A DNA stretch of 64,000 nucleotides from Paraglomus occultum (Eukaryota > Glomeromycota > Glomeromycetes > Paraglomerales > Paraglomeraceae): positions 34,758 through 98,757 of the forward strand of contig CAJVPJ010000007.1 of assembly GCA_910592205.1 (NCBI GenBank), read 5' to 3'. The notes beneath the pieces were generated by a model that worked only from the letters and a program-made list of their open reading frames with translations, made no database searches and was not told where the DNA came from. Numbering within the stretch: position 1 is the stretch's first letter; each line of letters starts with the position of its first letter. This document shows, piece after piece, positions 13,101-24,339 of this stretch. The translations under genes were made by a program, and so were the position numbers.

Positions 13101-16100
13101 AGTCGATAAAGCTACTATTAAAATTGACGAAGTCTACTATAGCGGTAAGCATCTTGGTTGGAATATTCGAGTTCCATCTTTTCGGTATTTTATTAACAGC
13201 GTACGTTTATTGTAGGGAGCAAGAATGTGACTTCCACTTCCGGCACACAAGTTGCCGTAAGGGATGACAAGATCGAGGTTAAAACTACTGTCACAAGGAA
13301 GACTATAACAAAGACTCATATTGATACGACCTTCAAACACCAGCATAAAACTGGCTTTTTCATAATCAACAAAGAACTTGCCGTATCTCTTGGATTCAGT
13401 AGCGAAGTAGAACTCCGCACAGCAATTACGACGTTCGTGCAAAAACATGCCAAAGGCAAAGCTTCTTACATCGACACCAACGTCTGGGTTACCGCTTTTG
13501 TTCTCCACTATTATCGCTTGGTTGCAGTTGATCACCGCGCCCATTGGCAGTCCCAATATGAAATTTCGTATAGATGGCTGATTACCCAGTTCAAGTTTAC
13601 AGAATCAATTGAAACAGAAGTGTTCTCGGTCATGAAATCATTCACAAAAGAGCGATACAGAGTCGACGAGGAAGTATTGAAAATTGATGCTCAATTCGAA
13701 GAATCTTTCAAGGAGAAGAAGAAACTCATTCAATCTGGTAAAGCAACCACAGTTATACAAGGCTCAGCAGGTGTGTATAATGCATATGTATGAAGTAGTT
13801 TATGCGTGCCTTAGAAATACTGACTCTAACTAAATCTATCGCAGCTCTTAAACTTCTTGGACTACTCCGTCTACACATTGATAGCGCGAAGAACGTCAGA
13901 AACGCCGATTCTTGGTTTGGTGGTGGTGCCTCTGATCCATATGTGAAAGTTATTGATTTAGCCACTGGATTGGAGTACGCGGAAACTAAAGTTGTCTACA
14001 ATACGACGAACCCTGTCTGGAACCAAGTCTTTTACATTCCCATATACGACGCTAGCAAGAAACTGAATCTCGTAGTCAACGATTACAATGCCTTCTTCAA
14101 AGATGTCTTGTTGGGTTCGTACACTCTTGATCTTAAAGAGTTGATCAAAATCAAAGCTGATAAAACAATTGAGGGCAAACACTTAGAGAAAGCTGTTGAT
14201 CTGAGATACAAAGGTGCCACCAAGGGAAAACTTCAACTTGCCGCACAATTCATTTCCTTCAGCAGCGATTTCAAAGAAACCAAGAAATTAGACGTTACGT
14301 CAGTCAGCATAAGCCATCTTTATCTTATCGTTACGCTACAACGCCAGAACGGATCATTTGAACTCGATAACCGATTGGCTGTTCTGTTTAACTACTCAAC
14401 TGTCGATGAACTAGTGCTTTCATTCCATTCTACAGTCGCATCTGACAATAAACTCAAATCGCTTGACAAGTCTATCATACTCTCAGTCTTTATTTCTTCG
14501 TTCCTCAAAACTCTTTTGTGGAAACACAGAAGTGAATGGCTAGCCTTCCATGCCAAGACTGAAACGTGGATCAGTGAATCAATCAACGACGTGGAAGTTG
14601 AAGAACGAGTATACGCAGCAGTGAACAGCTACGTTATCAAGCATTACAGTATTACTAAATGGGAAAGCGACGAACACAAGCGCATTTGTGGCGTTGTAGT
14701 TGAGACGAAATCAGGAACGAAATCAGAGACGAAATCAGAGACGAAAACAAAGACAACCATTATCACTCATCGCACTATCACCATTCATCACGTCCGCCGT
14801 ATTATTTCTTATCAAAGCGAATCAGGTTCATACAAGCTCGACACTCATCTTGCAGGATCTCTTGGATTCGAGTCAATCGAAGTAGCGCAAAAAGAAATAC
14901 AGGCCCATTTCTCATCCCATTCCAAAGTTGCCAAACTCGACGTCCATGTCTACAGCACGGCGATTCTTCTCTGGTACTTCCGGTACACCATGGTCGATCA
15001 CAGAGACAAGTGGGCGATTGCGTACAAGAAGTCATCCGCCTGGCTGAGTGCACAAATCAACAATAAAGAAGTTGAGCAAGAACTTCTCGAAGCAGCAAGA
15101 GTATTCGTCGTCAAACGCTACGAGGTCGATGAAGAGATTTTGGAGAAGGACGAATCGTTTAAGGCAACACTGAAAATCACCAACGAGACAGTGTCCGAGG
15201 AAGTTAAGAAGCAACTTGAAATTGACGAAGTCGAGGAAACCGTCGTTGCAGATGTTGTTAACGAAGTTGTAGTCGGTGTCGTTAAAATCAAAATTGACCG
15301 AGCAAAGGATCTTCTTTCGGGTGGATTTTTCCAGACGACTGATCCCTATGTCCGTATTCTTGACGCTGCATCTAAAGAGATTGCTAGAACGAAAGTTGTT
15401 GCGAAAACAAAAAATCCTGTCTGGGAAGAAGTCCACTTTGTCTCAGTTCACGGCGAAAAGGACAAAATTACTCTGGAAATTCTTGACGAAAATCTCTTCG
15501 TTGACGATACTCCCCTTGGACACTACGTCTTACATCTATGCGAATTGATTAAACGCAATGCGGACGGCACATACAGTAGCGGAAAGCGTTTGGACAAATG
15601 GGAAAAGGTTACACGTCCTGATGGAAAAGGTACAAAGGGTGAGATTCACATTGAAGCCCAATTCTCTCCTACCAAGCTGTCAATCGATGAGCACTTCGTC
15701 TTCAGCAAAGACAATGTCGATATCAGTCACTTATACACACTTATCAGTTGGAGACTCAGTGTTGGCTCATTCGAAGCTACCGACAATTTAGCCCGATACT
15801 TTAACTTCAAGACTCATCTAGAATTAATTGAGGCCTTTAAGACGCACGTTGGTCAAAACAAACAATTATTATCTTTGGACTTGTCTGTCTGGTCTACAGT
15901 TTTGACTATTACATATGTTAAATTGCTTCACTGGAAATTCCGAGACGAATGGGCACTTATTATCAACAACTCGGAACAATGGGTTAGCTCTCAAGTATAC
16001 GACGTCGAGGTAGAAGATCTTTTATATGAACATGCAAGGAAGTTCGTCATAGAAAGATTCAAGATTACACTCACAAAGGAACAAGAAGTCAGTTTACAAA

Positions 16101-19100
16101 CATCAGGTAATTATAATGAGATTGACTAGAAGGAACTGGTTACGAAAGTTTTAAACCGGCATCTTGTTCGACACTAACAAACATTTCGTATATAGTGACC
16201 ACGAAGACTATTGTTACGCGCAAAATAATCACTAGCCGAACTGTTAGACGTTTCTTCGTGCATCAATCAGAATCCGGTGCATTCTCGCTTGATGAAAAGA
16301 CCGCTGCCTTTTATGGATTCGAAACATCGGAAGAATTTTCTGCAAGCTTGAAAAAACACTTTGTCAGCGAGCGTGTGAAGAAAGTTGACAATCAAGTCTG
16401 GATAACCGCGGTTACTTTGTGGTACTGGAGACTCGTGGCCGTCGATTACAAACACGATTGGCTTGATCGCTACGACCTAGCATATGCATGGCTGAAACTT
16501 CATTTACATAACGACGCTCAGTTGGAAAAAGAAATTCTCGAAAGTGCTAAGAAGTTTGTCGTTGAAAGATATAAAGTCGAGAAGGAGGTATTCACTATTG
16601 ACGAAAGCTTTGTCAGTGCCCAAAAGGAAAAAGAAGAAGTACTCGAAAAAGTGCGGATAGAAGAAGAAAAGAGACTTGCAACGATCAAGATTGGTAAGCC
16701 GTTAAGTAATTTATGTAAATATGGTACATACGGAACTTTTCACTCATCATTTGCTCTACTATGCAGATACATCGGTTAAGGTTACACGCGCTCAAATCAA
16801 CAAGACCATCGTTCTCAAACATATCACACATTATCATAAAGACGGCTACGTCAATATTAGTAACGAGTTCGCCAAACTCTTCACGTTCGATTCGACACAC
16901 TCGTTCGAAGCAAGTCTTCGGGGCCACTTCAAGTCTGAGCGGGTTTCCAAGCTTGACATTCGCATTATAAGCACAGCAGTATCATTGTGGTATCTACGCC
17001 TCGTGGCCGTGGACCATCGTGTAGAATGGGAATCATGTTACAGACGATCTCATGCTTGGTTGTCTGCTCAAATCAAAAATATTGAACTTGAAAAAGAAAT
17101 CCATGAGTTCGCGAAAACTTACATTATCGAGAGATATCATGTCGACGAGGAATCTATTAAACTCGATTATTCGTTTGAAGGTATTTTTTTTTCTTCCTCT
17201 TTTTCTTTTTGTTTTGCTGAAGAGTTTTTATAATATTTTTGTTCGTAAGCTAACATGTTTCATATTCACAAAGAAACATTGAAGACATCTGGCGGCGGGA
17301 TTTTTGGTTATTTTGCTAGAAGTATATCCGGTGGGAAGACAGTCGAAGAGAAGAAAACTGAAGTAACTGAAGTGAAGAAGAAAACCGAAGAGAAGAAGAC
17401 CGAAGAGAAGAAGACCGAAGAGAAGAAGACCGAAGAGAAGAAGACCGAAGAGAAGAAAGTTGAAGTAACTGAGAAAATTGAAGTGAAGGAGAAAATTGAA
17501 GAGAAGACGAAAATATCGGTCACTACTATCACAAGGAAGAATATAACAAAGGCTCATATTGATACGACCTTCAAACACCAGCATAAAACTGGCTTTTTCA
17601 TAATCAACAAAGAACTTGCCGTATCTCTTGGATTCAGTAGCGAAGTAGAACTCCGCACAGCAATTACGACGTTCGTGCAAAAACATGCCAAAGGCAAAGC
17701 TTCTTACATCGACACCAACGTCTGGGTTACCGCTTTTGTTCTCCACTATTATCGCTTGGTTGCAGTTGATCACCGCGCCCATTGGCAGTCCCAATATGAA
17801 ATTTCGTATAGATGGCTGATTACCCAGTTCAAGTTTACAGAATCAATTGAAACAGAAGTGTTCTCGGTCATGAAATCATTCACAAAAGAGCGATACAGAG
17901 TCGACGAGGAAGTATTGAAAATTGATGCTCAATTCGAAGAATCTTTCAAGGAGAAGAAGAAACTCATTCAATCTGGTAAAGCAACCACAGTTATACAAGG
18001 CTCAGCAGGTGTGTATAATGCATATGTATGAAGTAGTTTATGCGTGCCTTAGAAATACTGACTCTAACTAAATCTATCGCAGCTCTTAAACTTCTTGGAC
18101 TACTCCGTCTACACATTGATAGCGCGAAGAACGTCAGAAACGCCGATTCTTGGTTTGGTGGTGGTGCCTCTGATCCATATGTGAAAGTTATTGATTTAGC
18201 CACTGGATTGGAGTACGCGGAAACTAAAGTTGTCTACAATACGACGAACCCTGTCTGGAACCAAGTCTTTTACATTCCCATATACGACGCTAGCAAGAAA
18301 CTGAATCTCGTAGTCAACGATTACAATGCCTTCTTCAAAGATGTCTTGTTGGGTTCGTACACTCTTGATCTTAAAGAGTTGATCAAAATCAAAGCTGATA
18401 AAACAATTGAGGGCAAACACTTAGAGAAAGCTGTTGATCTGAGATACAAAGGTGCCACCAAGGGAAAACTTCAACTTGCCGCACAATTCATTTCCTTCAG
18501 CAGCGATTTCAAAGAAACCAAGAAATTAGACGTTACGTCAGTCAGCATAAGCCATCTTTATCTTATCGTTACGCTACAACGCCAGAACGGATCATTTGAA
18601 CTCGATAACCGATTGGCTGTTCTGTTTAACTACTCAACTGTCGATGAACTAGTGCTTTCATTCCATTCTACAGTCGCATCTGACAATAAACTCAAATCGC
18701 TTGACAAGTCTATCATACTCTCAGTCTTTATTTCTTCGTTCCTCAAAACTCTTTTGTGGAAACACAGAAGTGAATGGCTAGCCTTCCATGCCAAGACTGA
18801 AACGTGGATCAGTGAATCAATCAACGACGTGGAAGTTGAAGAACGAGTATACGCAGCAGTGAACAGCTACGTTATCAAGCATTACAGTATTACTAAATGG
18901 GAAAGCGACGAACACAAGCGCATTTGTGGCGTTGTAGTTGAGACGAAATCAGGAACGAAATCAGAGACGAAATCAGAGACGAAAACAAAGACAACCATTA
19001 TCACTCATCGCACTATCACCATTCATCACGTCCGCCGTATTATTTCTTATCAAAGCGAATCAGGTTCATACAAGCTCGACACTCATCTTGCAGGATCTCT

Positions 19101-22100
19101 TGGATTCGAGTCAATCGAAGTAGCGCAAAAAGAAATACAGGCCCATTTCTCATCCCATTCCAAAGTTGCCAAACTCGACGTCCATGTCTACAGCACGGCG
19201 ATTCTTCTCTGGTACTTCCGGTACACCATGGTCGATCACAGAGACAAGTGGGCGATTGCGTACAAGAAGTCATCCGCCTGGCTGAGTGCACAAATCAACA
19301 ATAAAGAAGTTGAGCAAGAACTTCTCGAAGCAGCAAGAGTATTCGTCGTCAAACGCTACGAGGTCGATGAAGAGATTTTGGAGAAGGACGAATCGTTTAA
19401 GGCAACACTGAAAATCACCAACGAGACAGTGTCCGAGGAAGTTAAGAAGCAACTTGAAATTGACGAAGTCGAGGAAACCGTCGTTGCAGATGTTGTTAAC
19501 GAAGTTGTAGTCGGTGTCGTTAAAATCAAAATTGACCGAGCAAAGGATCTTCTTTCGGGTGGATTTTTCCAGACGACTGATCCCTATGTCCGTATTCTTG
19601 ACGCTGCATCTAAAGAGATTGCTAGAACGAAAGTTGTTGCGAAAACAAAAAATCCTGTCTGGGAAGAAGTCCACTTTGTCTCAGTTCACGGCGAAAAGGA
19701 CAAAATTACTCTGGAAATTCTTGACGAAAATCTCTTCGTTGACGATACTCCCCTTGGACACTACGTCTTACATCTATGCGAATTGATTAAACGCAATGCG
19801 GACGGCACATACAGTAGCGGAAAGCGTTTGGACAAATGGGAAAAGGTTACACGTCCTGATGGAAAAGGTACAAAGGGTGAGATTCACATTGAAGCCCAAT
19901 TCTCTCCTACCAAGCTGTCAATCGATGAGCACTTCGTCTTCAGCAAAGACAATGTCGATATCAGTCACTTATACACACTTATCAGTTGGAGACTCAGTGT
20001 TGGCTCATTCGAAGCTACCGACAATTTAGCCCGATACTTTAACTTCAAGACTCATCTAGAATTAATTGAGGCCTTTAAGACGCACGTTGGTCAAAACAAA
20101 CAATTATTATCTTTGGACTTGTCTGTCTGGTCTACAGTTTTGACTATTACATATGTTAAATTGCTTCACTGGAAATTCCGAGACGAATGGGCACTTATTA
20201 TCAACAACTCGGAACAATGGGTTAGCTCTCAAGTATACGACGTCGAGGTAGAAGATCTTTTATATGAACATGCAAGGAAGTTCGTCATAGAAAGATTCAA
20301 GATTACACTCACAAAGGAACAAGAAGTCAGTTTACAAACATCAGGTAATTATAATGAGATTGACTAGAAGGAACTGGTTACGAAAGTTTTAAACCGGCAT
20401 CTTGTTCGACACTAACAAACATTTCGTATATAGTGACCACGAAGACTATTGTTACGCGCAAAATAATCACTAGCCGAACTGTTAGACGTTTCTTCGTGCA
20501 TCAATCAGAATCCGGTGCATTCTCGCTTGATGAAAAGACCGCTGCCTTTTATGGATTCGAAACATCGGAAGAATTTTCTGCAAGCTTGAAAAAACACTTT
20601 GTCAGCGAGCGTGTGAAGAAAGTTGACAATCAAGTCTGGATAACCGCGGTTACTTTGTGGTACTGGAGACTCGTGGCCGTCGATTACAAACACGATTGGC
20701 TTGATCGCTACGACCTAGCATATGCATGGCTGAAACTTCATTTACATAACGACGCTCAGTTGGAAAAAGAAATTCTCGAAAGTGCTAAGAAGTTTGTCGT
20801 TGAAAGATATAAAGTCGAGAAGGAGGTATTCACTATTGACGAAAGCTTTGTCAGTGCCCAAAAGGAAAAAGAAGAAGTACTCGAAAAAGTGCGGATAGAA
20901 GAAGAAAAGAGACTTGCAACGATCAAGATTGGTAAGCCGTTAAGTAATTTATGTAAATATGGTACATACGGAACTTTTCACTCATCATTTGCTCTACTAT
21001 GCAGATACATCGGTTAAGGTTACACGCGCTCAAATCAACAAGACCATCGTTCTCAAACATATCACACATTATCATAAAGACGGCTACGTCAATATTAGTA
21101 ACGAGTTCGCCAAACTCTTCACGTTCGATTCGACACACTCGTTCGAAGCAAGTCTTCGGGGCCACTTCAAGTCTGAGCGGGTTTCCAAGCTTGACATTCG
21201 CATTATAAGCACAGCAGTATCATTGTGGTATCTACGCCTCGTGGCCGTGGACCATCGTGTAGAATGGGAATCATGTTACAGACGATCTCATGCTTGGTTG
21301 TCTGCTCAAATCAAAGATACCGAACTTGAAAAAGAAATTCATGAATTCGCGAAAACTTACATTATCGAGAGATATCATGTCGACAAGGAATCTATTAAAC
21401 TCGACTATTCGTTTGAAGGTATTTATGTTCTTTTTCAGTTTTGTAAAAAATCTATAAGAATGTGTTATATTAACCTTTTTCGGCTTCATAAAGTCGATTT
21501 TCAAGCCGGTAGAACAAAGACGATCGAATCAACCGGTACTTCTAAGAAAATCAAATCAGGCGCGGTTGAAGAAGAGGAAGTGATTGTTAAGACGACTAAA
21601 GTTACCGGATCGCATGTCAAACCTGCTGAAACTAAGACAGAAACTCATAGCGAAACCGTTGTAGAAAAGGTTGAAAAAGGAGGGCATGGCGAAAGGTCCT
21701 CGCACAGCGGAAGTCATTCAGGAGGCCAAGCGACTGTCGAAACAAAGACCAAAACAACCGTATCAGTGCATAAGGTTCCCGAGACTACTACTAAAGTTAC
21801 CGGGTCGCATGTCAAACCCGCTGAAACCAAGACAGAGACTCATAGCGAAACCGTTGTAGAAAAGGTTGAAGTAATTGAAAAAGGAGGGCACGGCGGAAGT
21901 CACTCAGGAGGCCAAGCGACTGTCGAAACGAAGACCAAAACAGCAACCGTATCAGTACATAAGGTTCCCGAGACTACTACTAAAGTTACCGGGTCGCATG
22001 TCAAACCCGCCGAAACCAAGACTGAGACACATAGCGAAACCGTTGTAGAAAAGGTTGAAGTAATTGAAAAAGAAGGGCATGGCTCGCACGGCGGAAGTCA

Positions 22101-23055
22101 CTCAGGAGGCCAAGCGACTGTCGAGACAAAGACCAAAACAGCAACCGTATCAGTGCATAAGGTTCCCGAGACTACTACTAAAGTTACCGGATCGCATGTC
22201 AAACCCGCTGAAACCAAGACAGAGACTCATAGCGAAACCGTTGTAGAAAAGGTTGAAGTAATTGAAAAAGAAGGGCATGGCGAAAGGTCCTCGCACGGCG
22301 GAAGTCATTCAGGAGGCCAAGCGACTGTCGAAACAAAGACCAAAACAGCAACCGTATCAGTGCATAAGGTTCCCGAGACTACTACTAAAGTTACCGGGTC
22401 GCATGTTAAGCCTATTAAGGAAATCAAAGCAGGCGTCGTTGAAGAAGAGGAAGTGGTTGTTAAGACGACTAAAGTTACCGGGTCGCATGTCACGCCTACA
22501 GAAACTAAGACGGATACTCGTAGCGAAACCGTCGTAGAGGAGGTCGAAGTAGTTAGTAAACCTTCGGGTAAAGTAACTGTTGAAACTCACGGCAAAGCGA
22601 CAAGCTCATCAGCGGTGGGAGGCAGCATTGAATCAACAGGCTCGTCTACAAAAGTTACTGTCACTAAAAAACCTGCTGAAAAAACAACGACTACTACCTC
22701 TGACGGAACCGTGGTCACCACGGTCGAAGAAGTTATAGTTACTGAAGAAGTAACCACAACGACGGAGGAAGGACATCTTGATTCTGAATTGATTGTTTCC
22801 GGCGCAGCCTATCAAGCACTCCGTAAGTTTAAATGCCAACGCAACAAAGTCAAGACAACTAGTGCATATGATAAGACGGAAGCAGTTGAGAAAGTTTCGG
22901 TGTATGCTAAAGCGGAAGTTGACAAACTCGTTGCTAAGAATGAGACCCATAATAAAGAAGAAGTCTCGAACCGAGCAGTTCGTGTTGCCCGATTCCTTCT
23001 TGAGAATTATTATGATGATGTAGATGACTGCAAATGCTTTGAAAAAGAGAAGTAG
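7104..23055 (+). CDS. giant ricin-lectin/C2/Trp-module repeat protein, about 4,707 residues
   Basis: Eighteen exons: 7104-7371, 7856-8101, 8192-8269, 8355-8625, 8716-9188, 9274-9768, 9865-12072, 12159-12638, 12728-13144, 13216-13770, 13845-16106, 16196-16693, 16767-17180, 17274-18008, 18083-20344, 20434-20931, 21005-21418, 21506-23055. Every intron is GT-AG and phase 1. Residues 1-171 form a beta-trefoil like a ricin-B lectin (NQLWRY, NNQRWIL). C2 domain 1 is at about 172-288; two more lie in each of exons 7, 11 and 15, with SDPYV or TDPYV and NPVW motifs, so Ca2+/phospholipid binding is likely. Around them are about nineteen modules with a DGSF/SGSY start, a W-[ST]-T/VWVTA helix and an AEW...WL end; they recall the C-terminal repeat of VIT/VWA proteins, which is my inference. 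Exons 8-10, 12-14 and 16-17 each carry one module. The tail (4192-4707) is Thr/Glu/Lys repeats plus a short helical end. No signal peptide. A peripheral membrane scaffold is a guess. It could be split in vivo, but frames and phases support one gene. Confidence 0.8.
13314..17077 (+). repeat. intragenic tandem duplication, copy A
   Basis: A block of about 3,764 bases running from inside exon 10 to inside exon 13 of the giant gene, spaced 4,238 bases from copy B. I could find no base difference, including in the introns at 13771-13844, 16107-16195 and 16694-16766. Just outside the block differences start at once (two substitutions at about 13304-13313; several after 17077), so the edges are sharp. 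Confidence 0.9.
17381..17455 (+). repeat. 15-base minisatellite encoding KTEEK
   Basis: Five head-to-tail units of AAGACCGAAGAGAAG (the first with one change) in exon 14 of the giant gene. Each unit gives one Lys-Thr-Glu-Glu-Lys pentapeptide, predicting a charged helix or linker found in only one of the three comparable exon sets. Confidence 0.85.
17552..21315 (+). repeat. intragenic tandem duplication, copy B
   Basis: Second copy of the block at 13314-17077, in the same orientation. It carries part of exon 14, exons 15-16 and most of exon 17. The unique spacer between the copies (17078-17551) holds the end of exon 13, its intron and the start of exon 14 with KTEEK repeats, which has no equivalent before copy A. 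Confidence 0.9.
21598..22500 (+). repeat. coding repeat of the C-terminal tail
   Basis: The segment starting with AAAGTTACCGG recurs at 21598, 21793, 21982, 22180, 22387 and 22471, so units are about 189-207 bases with a final short one of 84. Each full unit encodes VTGSHVKPAETKTETHSETV, then a Gly/His/Ser linker and VETKTKT...VHKVPETT. Spacing is always a multiple of three. The unit is rich in Thr, Lys, Glu and His and is predicted disordered. Confidence 0.9.
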
Positions 23056-23184
23056 AATTAGTCCGTACTTATTAGTGATTAGGAATCGAGTTTTAGTCGC
23101 TTTAGAAGCAAATTATTTAGCGATTGAGTAGTAGCTTTTATCATTTATTAAACATGGAATAACCGAATACGTTAACATATATAT

Positions 23185-23190
23185 AATAAA
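23185..23190 (+). promoter_or_regulatory. polyadenylation signal AATAAA
   Basis: AATAAA lies 130 bases after the stop codon of the giant gene in an AT-rich stretch, a fitting 3' end signal. Confidence 0.45.
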
Positions 23191-23934
23191 CAAGCATATT
23201 TTTACGACAAAAATGTTAATTGTGTGTCATTCAAGTTTATCACTTGCATATGGGGATAGCCAAAAAGCCTATTCTTTCTTGACGCGTTCTTATGTCTATG
23301 ATACGTTTATAAAGGCCTTTCCAAGTGATCGCTCCAACTATATTCAGAGCGATGATACAATGATTACAACAAATAGGCTTTGAATTATACCGTACCCTTG
23401 AAATTGAATCCAGCATGAATCAAGAGAGTTAATCATATCGTATCCCATAAAGGTTCAAGTTCCAAAATCAGGCCAAAACCTGACCCTCTGTTAACAATTT
23501 GAATGATGTTCCCGCCCATTTCGCGTCTCGGACCATCTACACCACGCACGAAAAGTCTTAGAAGCACCCAATTTGCCATCGTGCAGCGCACTCGATAACC
23601 TTGCAACACTTGTACTCTCTTATCTTCTTGTCCTTGATTGGATCTTTTTTTTGTTCTTGAGAACCATATGTGATGTTTTGAATTTAGGTAGCATAATTCT
23701 AACATAACCATCGGGTAAGCTGGTGATGGCATTCATCTATTAAATTACTAATTCATTGTATGATTCGCAGCATCTTTTTTCCCAATCGAAATCTTTCTCT
23801 TGTTTTTCTAAGATTTGTAAAATTTATGAACAGTTTGAATACTTTGTTAATATCACCGTTACCCCTTCCCCCCCACTCCATTAATTGACCATCGGGTTGA
23901 TGATACCTTTAGGAACCCGTATTCTCCTCTGTTC
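23191..23934. other. stretch without a supported gene
   Basis: A minus-strand open frame of 99 residues (23433-23732) lies here. It may belong with the coding-looking exon just upstream on the same strand (23935-24194), but I see no convincing splice link and no recognisable domain. Confidence 0.3.
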
Positions 23935-24194
23935 CTATTTTAATCCCTGGTAGCGCTTGCTCATGTCAGTGATCCCGTCGTCCTGCAACATCTCAAGGAC
24001 TTTATTGTACAATTCCCATCTTCGGGCGTTAGCTAAATCCGTATCTTTCGTGTTTTCAATCTCTCTACGGCGTTTTTGATTCTCGGCTGATCTGAGCCCA
24101 TTGTAACGATCGATAATAAGTCCTTCAGCAAGCTCACCAAATTCGGTGTCATCAACGTTGATGTTGAACTGAGTACCACGACCTTTGTATCGTG
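23935..24194 (-). pseudogene. terminal exon of an unrecognised gene, possibly decayed
   Basis: Reading leftwards from an AG acceptor at 24195 there is an 86-codon frame with good coding character and a stop at 23935. It begins YKGRGTQFNINVDD and ends SKRYQGLK, with charged helices in between. Upstream on the same strand an ATG at 24339 opens a frame (MSTLSTKVKEHKK) that meets a TGA after 18 codons and then continues in the same frame, so no intact gene could be joined. I do not recognise the family. It may be a decayed gene or a gene with splicing I failed to resolve. Confidence 0.35.
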
Positions 24195-24339
24195 CTTAAC
24201 AAAGATCCATTCAAAAGCGAAGCGACAAAGCCGATCGTCTGTTACCATCTGGTGTTTTGATGCTCAATATCTTTTCTTGGCTTCAGATGAAATTCTCGGC
24301 CTTCTTGTGCTCTTTTACTTTGGTACTTAGCGTTGACAT

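Noticed and set aside
13032-13556. Long minus-strand open frames inside the giant gene (for example 13137-13556 and 15032-15436)
   Set aside because: They are antisense shadows of a GC-balanced coding region and repeat exactly because the sense strand is duplicated.
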